Positions 18,361-26,086 of a stretch of 64,000 nt of DNA are shown here, piece by piece. The position numbers were made by a program, and so were the translations under genes. The number at the start of each line of letters is the position of its first letter. The stretch's first letter is position 1. Below the pieces are notes generated by a model. It was not told the DNA's origin and made no database searches. It worked only from the letters and a program-made list of their open reading frames with translations. The DNA lies in contig NZ_JAFCJS010000001.1 in the NCBI RefSeq assembly GCF_018130825.1, positions 124,001 to 188,000 of the forward strand. Direction: 5' to 3'. This DNA comes from Bradyrhizobium liaoningense (GTDB taxonomy: Bacteria; Pseudomonadota; Alphaproteobacteria; Rhizobiales; Xanthobacteraceae).

Positions 18361-18612
18361 CGGTGGCGGCGTGGCGGCGGCGACCACCAGATGCTGCAAT
18401 GGATTGCGGCCGGGTCCGGTGCGCGTCTCATTGGCATCGTCCATCACACCGATGCAGCCCGCGAATATGCCTACGACCGGCAGTCCAGAATCGGAAAGCT
18501 CGACAAGGCGTGGGACGAGGCGCTGCAGCGCGGTTGGACTGTGGTCGGCATGGCCAGGGACTGGAAGACGGTGTTCGCGTTCGAACGCAGCAACACGGGT
18601 GCCTCGCAATGA
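18361..18612 (+). pseudogene. C-terminal remnant of a HAD-superfamily hydrolase
   Basis: The frame running from the sulfatase stop to 18612 encodes GGDHQMLQW, then IGIVHHTDAAREYAYDR and a C-terminal DWKTVFAFE. These match my memory of the C-terminus of HAD-type phosphatases in which a GDGDxxML acidic motif IV is followed by IVHHTDAxREYAYDR. The nucleophile motif (DxDxT) and cap are absent. It is in frame with the sulfatase and begins at its stop codon, as if a deletion joined the two genes. An internal ATG at 18391 could still make a 73-residue peptide. The family match is from recall, not a search. Confidence 0.7.
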
Positions 18613-18671
18613 TGAGGACACGCGGAGCGGTCGCATGCATCAACGAGACACGAAGAGCGGGAGGCATCGGG

Positions 18672-19181
18672 ATGTTCGGTCATATGCGCAACGTTCGATT
18701 GACGGGCTGCTTGCTGGCGCTTGCCACCAGTGTGTCTGTTCCCGGCGGAACGGCGACGGCGGCGCCGCTCCAGCCGGCGGCAATCCAGCAAAGTGCGATC
18801 GGATCATCCGATCTCATCGAAGTCCGCGCAGCCGCCCGCCGTGGCGGTGCGGTGGTCGGTCCGCGTGGTGGCGCTGTGGTTCATCGTGGAGGCGCCGCGG
18901 TCGGACCTCGCGGCGGCGCCTATCGCGGCCGGACCGCGGTCGTTGGTCCGCGCGGCAACGTCGCCGTCCGCAGCACGACGGCGGTCGCCGGACGCGGCGG
19001 CTGGGCTCGGCCCGGCTGGTACGGCTGGCCGCGAGGCGGCGCAATCGCCGCGGGTGCCGCGATCGGCGTCGTGACAGCAGCGACGGCTGCGGCTTGGGCC
19101 GGTGCGGCTCCCGCACCCGGCATGTGCTGGTACTACACCGATCCGTCCCGCACGCAGGGCTTCTGGGACTATTGCCAATGA
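18672..19181 (+). CDS. Secreted Gly/Arg-rich repeat protein
   Basis: From ATG 18672 the protein has 169 residues; ATG 18684 is a close alternative. A signal peptide (hydrophobic LTGCLLALATSVSVPG, cleavage near ATAAP) is followed by imperfect repeats of V-V-G-P-R-G-G (about residues 56-100), an Ala/Gly-rich hydrophobic segment, and a conserved-looking tail, MCWYYTDPSRTQGFWDYC, with two cysteines. No catalytic motif is seen. It could be a surface or periplasmic structural protein. It lies in the middle of the sulfatase cluster, 32 bp before the DUF3302 gene. Confidence 0.72.
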   Translation: MFGHMRNVRLTGCLLALATSVSVPGGTATAAPLQPAAIQQSAIGSSDLIEVRAAARRGGAVVGPRGGAVVHRGGAAVGPRGGAYRGRTAVVGPRGNVAVRSTTAVAGRGGWARPGWYGWPRGGAIAAGAAIGVVTAATAAAWAGAAPAPGMCWYYTDPSRTQGFWDYCQ

Positions 19182-19213
19182 GGGAGCGTCACTGATGCGC
19201 TGAGGCGTCCGTC

Positions 19214-19453
19214 ATGAGCGGCTATGACATCTTTGCCTGGATCGTGCTGGTGATCCTGCTCGCCAGCGCCATCGGCGTGGTTTGCATCGCCGGCTGGCTG
19301 CCCGGGCACATCGCGAAATCGCGTGGTCATCCCTATGCGGACGCCGTCACGGTCGCCGGCTGGATCACGCTGTTCTTCGGTTTCGCGCTGTGGCCGATCG
19401 CCTTCATCTGGGCCTATGTCGATGTGCCATCACGCAAGGCAGGGGACGCGTGA
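19214..19453 (+). CDS. DUF3302 inner-membrane protein (YiaW-like)
   Basis: The 79-residue protein has two membrane spans (about residues 5-27 and 45-68) and fits the DUF3302 family typified by E. coli YiaW. Its TGA stop overlaps the ATG of the HlyD-like gene (TGATG), as in the yiaW-yiaV arrangement. The pair probably forms one membrane unit. Function of the family is not established. Confidence 0.82.
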   Translation: MSGYDIFAWIVLVILLASAIGVVCIAGWLPGHIAKSRGHPYADAVTVAGWITLFFGFALWPIAFIWAYVDVPSRKAGDA

Positions 19454-20394
19454 TGGCGATTGCGATCCTCAATATCTATCTCTTGCTGCTATTCCTGTTG
19501 GTGCGTTTCAAGGTCGTGCCCTTCAACCTCTTCTGGAAGGCCTCGCCGATCATTGTTTTGGTACTTGTGATGTTCGGCCTCCTCGTCCCGATGGGATGGG
19601 GCGCGCCGCAGGGCGATGCCCTCGTGGTACGCAATGCTGTTTCGATCGTGCCTGATGTCGCTGGCGAGGTAGCGGATGTACCGGTCGTCGCCAATGCTCC
19701 ACTCAAGTCCGGTGATGTTCTGTTCAAGATCGACCCGACGCCCTACGCGGCGCAAGTCAAGGCGATCGACGCCCAGTTCAAGCTCGCCAAGACGCGCCTC
19801 GGCCAGATGACGCAGCTTTATGAGCGCGATGCCGGCCGCGGCTTCGACGTCGAGCAGCGCCAGTCCGAGGCCGACCAGCTCGCCGGCCAGCTCGAGTCGG
19901 CACAATGGAATCTCGACAAGACAATCGTGCGCGCGCCGACCGACGGCTATGTCACCAACCTAGCGCTGCGCAAGGGGGCGCGGGTGGCGAACCTGCCCCT
20001 GTCGCCAGTGATGGCCTTCATCGACACCTCCAACACCATTATTGGGGTCGAGATCAACCAGATCGACGCGCGCTACGTCGCGCCCGGCCAGGAGGTCGAA
20101 GCCACGTTCAAATTCGCGCCCGGACAGATCTTTTCCGGCAAGGTCGAGAGCGTGCTCCAGGCCATCGCGCCGGGGCAGACGCAAACCTCGGGTACTGCCG
20201 TCATGCCGAAGGCGATCGAGGCCGCGCCCTTCATCGTCCGCGTCAGGCTCGACGATGCCGAGTTCGTCAAGCGGCTGCCCGCCGGCAGTGCCGGGACGGC
20301 GGCGATCTACACCGACCACGTCAAGCCAACCCATGTCGTGCGCCGCGTGATCCTGCGGCAGGTCGCGATCCTGAATTACGTCAATCCGTTCTAG
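19453..20394 (+). CDS. HlyD-family membrane fusion protein (YiaV-like)
   Basis: The 313-residue protein begins with two hydrophobic segments (residues 3-18 and 29-46), then a biotinyl-lipoyl-like half (VVRNAVSIVPDVAGEV, LFKIDPTPY), a coiled-coil hairpin (AAQVKAIDAQFKLAKTRLG to DQLAGQLESAQWNLDK), the second lipoyl half (TIVRAPTDGYV) and a beta-barrel C-terminus. This is the layout of periplasmic adaptors of the EmrA/YiaV type. No MFS or ABC pump gene adjoins it; the only inner-membrane partner nearby is the DUF3302 protein. It starts within the DUF3302 stop codon and ends 12 bp before the first DUF1254 gene. Confidence 0.88.
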   Translation: MAIAILNIYLLLLFLLVRFKVVPFNLFWKASPIIVLVLVMFGLLVPMGWGAPQGDALVVRNAVSIVPDVAGEVADVPVVANAPLKSGDVLFKIDPTPYAAQVKAIDAQFKLAKTRLGQMTQLYERDAGRGFDVEQRQSEADQLAGQLESAQWNLDKTIVRAPTDGYVTNLALRKGARVANLPLSPVMAFIDTSNTIIGVEINQIDARYVAPGQEVEATFKFAPGQIFSGKVESVLQAIAPGQTQTSGTAVMPKAIEAAPFIVRVRLDDAEFVKRLPAGSAGTAAIYTDHVKPTHVVRRVILRQVAILNYVNPF

Positions 20395-20406
20395 GCGAGG
20401 GGACGC

Positions 20407-21426
20407 ATGAAGAGAGTATTGCTGACGGCTTCGATGCTTGTTCTCACGGCGACCGCATATGCGCAGTCGCCCGTTCCGGTCACGGTCGATAATTTCGGGC
20501 GCGCGGAGTCCGACCTCTATTTCGGCAACGGCGTCAAGGACGCCGGCGGCATCGGCAAGGTGTTTCACCATCGCGAGCCGATGCAGATCGACAAGCAGGG
20601 TGTGATCCGGTCGAACCGGGACACGTTGTATTCGATGGCCGTGTTCGACCTCGATGCCGGTCCCGCGACGATCACGTTACCGGACGCCGGCAAGAGATTC
20701 CGGTCAATGCAGCTGATCAACGAGGATCACTATGTCGTCGGCAAGGTCGAATACGGTGCCGGCAGCTACACGGTCGACAAGAACAAGGTCGGAACGCGCT
20801 ATGTGCTCGTTGGGCTGCGGACACTGGTCGATCCGAGCGATCCCAAGGACGTCGAGAAGGTCCACGCGCTTCAGGATGCCGTCAGGATCAGCCAGAAGGC
20901 TGCGGGGAAGTTCGAAATCCCGAACTGGGATCCGGCAAGCCAGAAGAAGGTGCGCGATGCTCTGCTCGTGCTGGCCTCAACGACGGGCGGATTCAAGAAT
21001 GCGTTCGGCCCCAGGGAGCAGGTCGATCCGATCAAGCACCTGATCGGAACCGCCGCGGGGTGGGGCGGCAATCCCGACAAGGAAGCCACCTATCTCAGCT
21101 TCAATCCCGAGAAGAACGACGGCAGCACGGTCTACAAGCTGGTCGTTCCCGGCAATGTGCCGGTCGACGGCTTCTGGTCGATCAGCCTCTACAACGCCGA
21201 GGGCTATTTCGAGAAGAACCCGTACAACGCCTACTCCGTCAACAATCTGACGGCGGTGAAATCGGCTGATGGCTCGACGGCGATCCAGTTCGGCGGCTGC
21301 GACGGCAAGATCCCGAACTGCCTGCCGATCATGAAAGGATGGAACTACACCGTGCGGCTCTACCGGCCGCGCCCCGAAATCCTGAACGGCAAGTGGAAAT
21401 TCCCGGAGCCGAAGCCCGTGAGCTGA
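20407..21426 (+). CDS. Exported DUF1254/DUF1214-type protein, short paralogue
   Basis: The 339-residue protein has a Sec signal (cleavage at AYAQS, residues 18-22). The N-terminal half has the DUF1254 hallmark SNRDTLYS and a beta-sandwich-like stretch; the C-terminal part has DUF1214 traits (VPVDGFWSISLYNAEGYF, NPYNAYSVNN). The family is common in rhizobia and mostly uncharacterised. Ribosome binding is likely through ggcgagggg before the ATG. It is one of two unlike-length DUF1254 genes in tandem; both are predicted periplasmic. Confidence 0.87.
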   Translation: MKRVLLTASMLVLTATAYAQSPVPVTVDNFGRAESDLYFGNGVKDAGGIGKVFHHREPMQIDKQGVIRSNRDTLYSMAVFDLDAGPATITLPDAGKRFRSMQLINEDHYVVGKVEYGAGSYTVDKNKVGTRYVLVGLRTLVDPSDPKDVEKVHALQDAVRISQKAAGKFEIPNWDPASQKKVRDALLVLASTTGGFKNAFGPREQVDPIKHLIGTAAGWGGNPDKEATYLSFNPEKNDGSTVYKLVVPGNVPVDGFWSISLYNAEGYFEKNPYNAYSVNNLTAVKSADGSTAIQFGGCDGKIPNCLPIMKGWNYTVRLYRPRPEILNGKWKFPEPKPVS

Positions 21427-21448
21427 ACACGGAGAAGGAGAGGCTTCC

Positions 21449-22882
21449 ATGAAGATGCTGCTTTCTGGAGTTGCTGCCATGATGTGGATTGCTACGGGAG
21501 CAGCCGCGCAGACTAACAATCCGGATGAGCTTGCCGCGCGCCAGTTTCAGCGCCGCGCCGTCGAGGCCGTCATCTGGGGAATGCCGATCGTCAATTACGA
21601 TCTCATGCTCCAGGAGATGCTGACCAAGACGCCGGGCAAGGTGAATCAGGTGATTTACTGGGGCAAGCCGCTTGACTGGAAGAACCAGACGCTGACGCCA
21701 AACCCGGACACGCTCTACCTGATGGCGTTCCTCAACACGAAGGACGTCGGCCCCATCGCCATCGAAATTCCGCCAGCGGGTCCCGGCGGCTCTCTCAACG
21801 CCAACATCGTCAATGCCTGGCAGCAGCCGCTGGAGGACGCGGGTCTGCTCGGCGTGGACAAGGGAGCCGGCGTCAAGCTCGTGATGCTGCCACCCGGCTA
21901 CACGGGCCAGGTGCCCGCGGGGTTCGAGCCGCTGCAGCCCAACACATTCGGAAGTTACGTCCTGTTCCGCTCCAACATGAAGAGCCACGGCGAGGCTGAC
22001 GTCGCCAGCTCCATCGCTTACGGCAGGCAGATCAGGGTCTATCCGATGTCACAGGCATCGAATCCGCCGGCAACTGTCTTTACCGACGTCAAGGACGTCA
22101 CCTTCGACTCGACGATCCGCTACGATGACAGTTTCTTCGTCAACCTCGACCGCGCCGTGCAGACCGAGCCGTGGCTCACGCGCGATCGCGCGATGATCGA
22201 TCAGCTGCGCACGATCGGCATCGAGAAGGGCAAGGCGTTCGCACCGGATGCGAAGCTGAAGCAGGCGCTGAAGGACGGAATTCGCGAGGCCCACGCGCTG
22301 ATGGCAGAAAGATACGACGCCGGCCTGCCCACATTCTTCGACGGCACGCACTGGACGCTGCCCGCGCATCCGGAGGTGCTGAGCGCAGCCGCAGCCAATT
22401 TCGACGAACCGAATGCCTATCCGGTGGACTGGCGCGGCCTTGCCTATACTTATGCGTATGTCGGCATCAAGCGGCTCGGCGCCGGCCAGTTCTACCTGAT
22501 CAACATCAAAGATAAGGACGGCCAGAGCTACGACGGTGCGAAGACCTATCGTCTCCACGTTCCGCCGAACGTGCCAGTCGAGCAATATTGGTCGCTGACG
22601 GCCTATGACCGCGAAACGCACGCGCTTATCAAGAACGTCGATCGTGCCAGCCGCGCCTCGAACAATGCGGATGTCAAAAAGAATGCCGACGGCTCAGTCG
22701 ATCTCTACCTCGGGCCCAGGCCGCCCGCCGGGCAGGAGGCTAACTGGATCCCGACCGACCCCGCTCGCAAGTTCGAAATGATGTTCCGCCTCTATGGGCC
22801 GAAGCAGGAACTGTTCGCAAAGAGCTGGAAGCTGCCTGATGTCGAACTCCTCGCCACGACGGTCGGAGGCGCCACGAAGTAG
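21449..22882 (+). CDS. Exported DUF1254/DUF1214-type protein, long paralogue
   Basis: The 477-residue protein has a Sec signal ending near GAAAQ (residue 20). The DUF1254 part includes EAVIWGMPIVNYDLM and TPNPDTLYLMAF (the NxDTLY signature), and the DUF1214 part has VPVEQYWSLTAYDRETHALI and DLYLGPRPP. It starts 22 bp after its shorter paralogue, with an aaggagaggc site. The two proteins resemble each other in domain order but are clearly diverged. Function is unknown; placement suggests a periplasmic role in the sulfatase cluster. Confidence 0.9.
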   Translation: MKMLLSGVAAMMWIATGAAAQTNNPDELAARQFQRRAVEAVIWGMPIVNYDLMLQEMLTKTPGKVNQVIYWGKPLDWKNQTLTPNPDTLYLMAFLNTKDVGPIAIEIPPAGPGGSLNANIVNAWQQPLEDAGLLGVDKGAGVKLVMLPPGYTGQVPAGFEPLQPNTFGSYVLFRSNMKSHGEADVASSIAYGRQIRVYPMSQASNPPATVFTDVKDVTFDSTIRYDDSFFVNLDRAVQTEPWLTRDRAMIDQLRTIGIEKGKAFAPDAKLKQALKDGIREAHALMAERYDAGLPTFFDGTHWTLPAHPEVLSAAAANFDEPNAYPVDWRGLAYTYAYVGIKRLGAGQFYLINIKDKDGQSYDGAKTYRLHVPPNVPVEQYWSLTAYDRETHALIKNVDRASRASNNADVKKNADGSVDLYLGPRPPAGQEANWIPTDPARKFEMMFRLYGPKQELFAKSWKLPDVELLATTVGGATK

Positions 22883-22942
22883 CGGGGGCGCGGCCTGTGA
22901 AAGGCTAGTTGGTCGGGGCAGCGACAAGAACGAGGACACGAC

Positions 22943-23959
22943 ATGACGGGACATCTTCGAAAGGCCACGCTCGCTGCCGCACTGACATTCACCAGCCTCT
23001 CCGCCCAGCCTGCGCTGGCCGCCGCCGGCGGCGTGAGCTTCTGGCTGCCGGGCATCTTCGGCAGCCTGGCCGCCGTTCCGGTGACGCCGGGATGGGCCTA
23101 TTCGACCATTTACATCCATCTTCAGGAGAAGGCAGGAGGAGGGCAGAACTTCGTCACCAGCGGCGGCATACCCGGCTCGGTGACCGCCGGCCTCAATGCG
23201 CATGCCGACGTGCTCGTCATGGGCATTACCTACACCTCGTCGATGCCGGTGCTCGGCGGCCAGGCCGGCTTCACCGTGCTGACCGCGCCGGGAAACATCG
23301 GCGTCGGCATCGACGCGACGCTGACGGGTCCGAGAGGCAACACCATCTCCGGCAGTGCGACCGACAACCGCACCACGCTGACCGACGTGTTCTACCAGGG
23401 CACGCTGAAATGGAACCAGGGCGTGCACAACGAGATGGTCTACATCACCGGCAACATCCCGAGCGGCACTTACGATTCCAGCCGGCTCGCGAACCTGAGC
23501 TTTGGTTTCCCCGCGATCGATGTGGGAGCCGGCTACACCTATCTCGACCTCAAGACCGGGCATGAATTCTCGGTCGTCGGCGGGCTCACCTACAATTTCA
23601 CGAATCCGTTCCTCCAGTACCAGAACGGGATCGATTTCCACGTCGATTGGGCCGCGTCCCAGTTCGTCAGCAAGAATGTCCATATCGGCGTCGCCGGCTA
23701 TTTCTTCCAGCAGCTCACCGACGACAGCGGTCCCGGCGCCAGGCTCGGCGGCTTCAGGGGCCAAGCGGTCGGCATCGGGCCGCAGATCGGTTTCATGATC
23801 CCGATGTCCGACGGCTACCAGGGCTACCTCAATGTCCGTGGCTACAAGGACCTGGAGGTCGAGAACCGGCCGAAGAGCTGGTCGACCTGGGTCACCTTCT
23901 CGGTCTCGCCGGCCGCGCCTGCGCCGGCGGCGACGAAGCCCATCGTTCGAAAGTACTGA
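22943..23959 (+). CDS. Outer-membrane transporter of the phenol-degradation meta-pathway type (SphA-like)
   Basis: This 338-residue protein has a signal peptide (cleavage near ALAAAGG) and a pattern of alternating amphipathic beta strands with aromatic ends, finishing in a beta strand. The sequence SFWLPGIFGSLAAVP after the signal and YNFTNPFLQYQNGIDFHVDWA fit the Phenol_MetA_deg/SphA group, thought to be outer-membrane channels for hydrophobic or aromatic compounds. It starts 60 bp after the second DUF1254 gene, the largest gap in the cluster. The ligand is unknown; an aromatic compound would suit an arylsulfatase product (inference). Confidence 0.82.
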   Translation: MTGHLRKATLAAALTFTSLSAQPALAAAGGVSFWLPGIFGSLAAVPVTPGWAYSTIYIHLQEKAGGGQNFVTSGGIPGSVTAGLNAHADVLVMGITYTSSMPVLGGQAGFTVLTAPGNIGVGIDATLTGPRGNTISGSATDNRTTLTDVFYQGTLKWNQGVHNEMVYITGNIPSGTYDSSRLANLSFGFPAIDVGAGYTYLDLKTGHEFSVVGGLTYNFTNPFLQYQNGIDFHVDWAASQFVSKNVHIGVAGYFFQQLTDDSGPGARLGGFRGQAVGIGPQIGFMIPMSDGYQGYLNVRGYKDLEVENRPKSWSTWVTFSVSPAAPAPAATKPIVRKY

Positions 23960-23980
23960 GGGAGGCGCCGACGTCGCTCG

Positions 23981-26086
23981 ATGGCGGGAGATCAAACCAT
24001 AAAGCGCGCATTCAGCATCGGCTTTCAGACATCGATCATCACGGTGTTCGTTGCCGTCGTGCTGATCGTGGGCTTGGCGCTGGTCTATCTCAGCTTCGAA
24101 CGCGTGACGGTGATCACGCAGAAGGCAGCCAGCAGCTTCATCGAGAAGGTGGCCCAACTGGGGGCGGACCACGTCGACGAGCAGTTCAAGAACGTTCGCG
24201 ACAATCTCGACATCCTGTCCGGCCTGCCGTCGATCCAGGAGGCTGACATCGCCGATAACGCGCGGCTCTACAGCCTGATGGCGGCGATGCTGCGCAACAA
24301 TCCGCAGCTCTTCAATCTCTATGTGGGCTATGAGGATGGTTCATTCATCGAGATGGACGTGATCGATCGCGCCAGGCCGGCTTTCCGGACAAGCCTGAAC
24401 GTGGATCAGGATGCGGCCTTCCGGCTTGTGGTGATCTCGCGCACGGCGGGAGCCGCACCGGTGACCCAATATCTGTCCGAGAACCTCATCCAGGTCGCCG
24501 AGGTCGCCGGACCGACGGGCTACGACCCTCGGCAGCGGCCCTGGTATGTCGAGGCATTCAGGAACGACAAGACGCTGCTGACCGGCCCCTACGTCTTCTT
24601 TGCCACGGGCGAACCCGGCTACACCCTGCGGACGCCGCTGAGGGAGGGACGGCGCGGCGTCGTCGCCGGCGACGTGCTGCTGAACCGCTTCGAGGACATG
24701 CTGGCGGAGCAGAAGCTCGGGCAGTCGGGACAGGCCTTCCTGTTCAACGACAGCGAGCAGATCGTCGGCCATCCCGAGATGAACCGCCTGATGGCCGAGA
24801 TCCCGGAGCGGCAGGACGACCTGCCGCAGGTCGGCGCGCTCAAGCTGCCGGGCCTCGTGCCGATCATCCGCTCCTGGCGCGAGGGCGGGCCGGCTCAGCA
24901 ATTCTTCACAGGCGCATCGGGGCGCACCTATGTGGCCGCGGTCCATAAGCTTGAAACGACGGGCTCCGCCAATGTTCGCCTCGCGATGATCGCGCCGCTC
25001 GACGAATTCTACGCGCAGATCATCCGCGAGCGCCGCACCCTGTTCGCGCTGGCGCTCGCCTTCGTCGGCGCCACGCTGCCGTTCGCGTTCTGGCTGGGAT
25101 CGCTGATGGCGCGGCCGCTGCGCAAGCTTGCGGAGGAAACCGACGCGATCCAGCGGTTCGAGATCGCGGAACGGCCGCGCATTCATTCGGTCGTCGCCGA
25201 GATCGAGGAACTCGGCCGCTCGGTGTTCACCATGCGCAGCGTGGTCCGCAGTTTTGCCAGCTTCATCCCGCGCCAGATCGTGCGGCAGCTGATCGAGACC
25301 GGCTCTGCGCTCAGGCTGGGCGGAGCCAGGCGCGAGGTGACGGTGCTGTTCACCGACGTCGCCGATTTCACCGCCAAGACGGAACGGGCCGACCCGTCGC
25401 AGGTGATGATCCACACCTCGCGCTATTTCGCTGTGCTGTCGGACGAGATCATGCACCACCAGGGCACGATCGACAAATATATCGGCGATGCCGTGATGGC
25501 GTTCTGGAATGCGCCCGTCGATGACCCTGATCACACCGTCAATGCCTGCCGCGCCGTCCTGGCATGCGTCGTGGCGAATGAAGCGCTCAACAGGGAATTT
25601 CGGCGCGAGGGCTGGCCGCCCTACGACACGCGCTTCGGCCTTCACGTCGGCGATGCCGTGGTCGGCAATATCGGCTCGAGCGACCGGATGAACTACACCG
25701 CGCTCGGCGCCACCATCAATCTGGCCTCGCGGCTGGAAGGACTGAACAAGAACTACGGCACGCGCGTGCTGGTCAGCGCGGCCGTTCGCGCCCGTGCGGA
25801 GCAGGCGTTCCTGTTCCGGGGCGTCGACAGCATCAGGCCGAAGGGATTTGCCGAGGCGATCGAGGTCAGCGAGTTGCGCGGCGAGCTTGCGAAGGCGGAT
25901 GAAGCCGAGATCACGATGTGCCGGCGCTGGGACGAGATTTTTGCGCTGATTGCAAAGGGCGGTGCGGTCGAGACGACTCTGGTTCGGCTCGCCGGCTTCC
26001 TGCTCGATTATCCCGCGGACCCCGTCGCGCAGTTTCACACCCGGCGACTCCGCGCGGCGGCCCAGAATTCGGGGGAGGCGGCGTGA
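23981..26086 (+). CDS. Membrane class III adenylate/guanylate cyclase with periplasmic Cache-like sensor
   Basis: The 701-residue protein has a TM at about 18-40, a periplasmic sensor of about 300 residues resembling a double Cache domain (YDPRQRPWYVEAF is a typical Cache motif), a second TM near 346-368, a HAMP-like linker, then a class III cyclase domain. The first metal Asp is in VLFTDVADFT (Asp459), and IGDAVMAFWNAP supplies the second metal site and core. Its stop overlaps the GTG start of a solute-binding protein gene by 4 bp. It should convert an extracellular signal to a cyclic nucleotide; cAMP versus cGMP is not decided here. Confidence 0.92.
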   Translation: MAGDQTIKRAFSIGFQTSIITVFVAVVLIVGLALVYLSFERVTVITQKAASSFIEKVAQLGADHVDEQFKNVRDNLDILSGLPSIQEADIADNARLYSLMAAMLRNNPQLFNLYVGYEDGSFIEMDVIDRARPAFRTSLNVDQDAAFRLVVISRTAGAAPVTQYLSENLIQVAEVAGPTGYDPRQRPWYVEAFRNDKTLLTGPYVFFATGEPGYTLRTPLREGRRGVVAGDVLLNRFEDMLAEQKLGQSGQAFLFNDSEQIVGHPEMNRLMAEIPERQDDLPQVGALKLPGLVPIIRSWREGGPAQQFFTGASGRTYVAAVHKLETTGSANVRLAMIAPLDEFYAQIIRERRTLFALALAFVGATLPFAFWLGSLMARPLRKLAEETDAIQRFEIAERPRIHSVVAEIEELGRSVFTMRSVVRSFASFIPRQIVRQLIETGSALRLGGARREVTVLFTDVADFTAKTERADPSQVMIHTSRYFAVLSDEIMHHQGTIDKYIGDAVMAFWNAPVDDPDHTVNACRAVLACVVANEALNREFRREGWPPYDTRFGLHVGDAVVGNIGSSDRMNYTALGATINLASRLEGLNKNYGTRVLVSAAVRARAEQAFLFRGVDSIRPKGFAEAIEVSELRGELAKADEAEITMCRRWDEIFALIAKGGAVETTLVRLAGFLLDYPADPVAQFHTRRLRAAAQNSGEAA

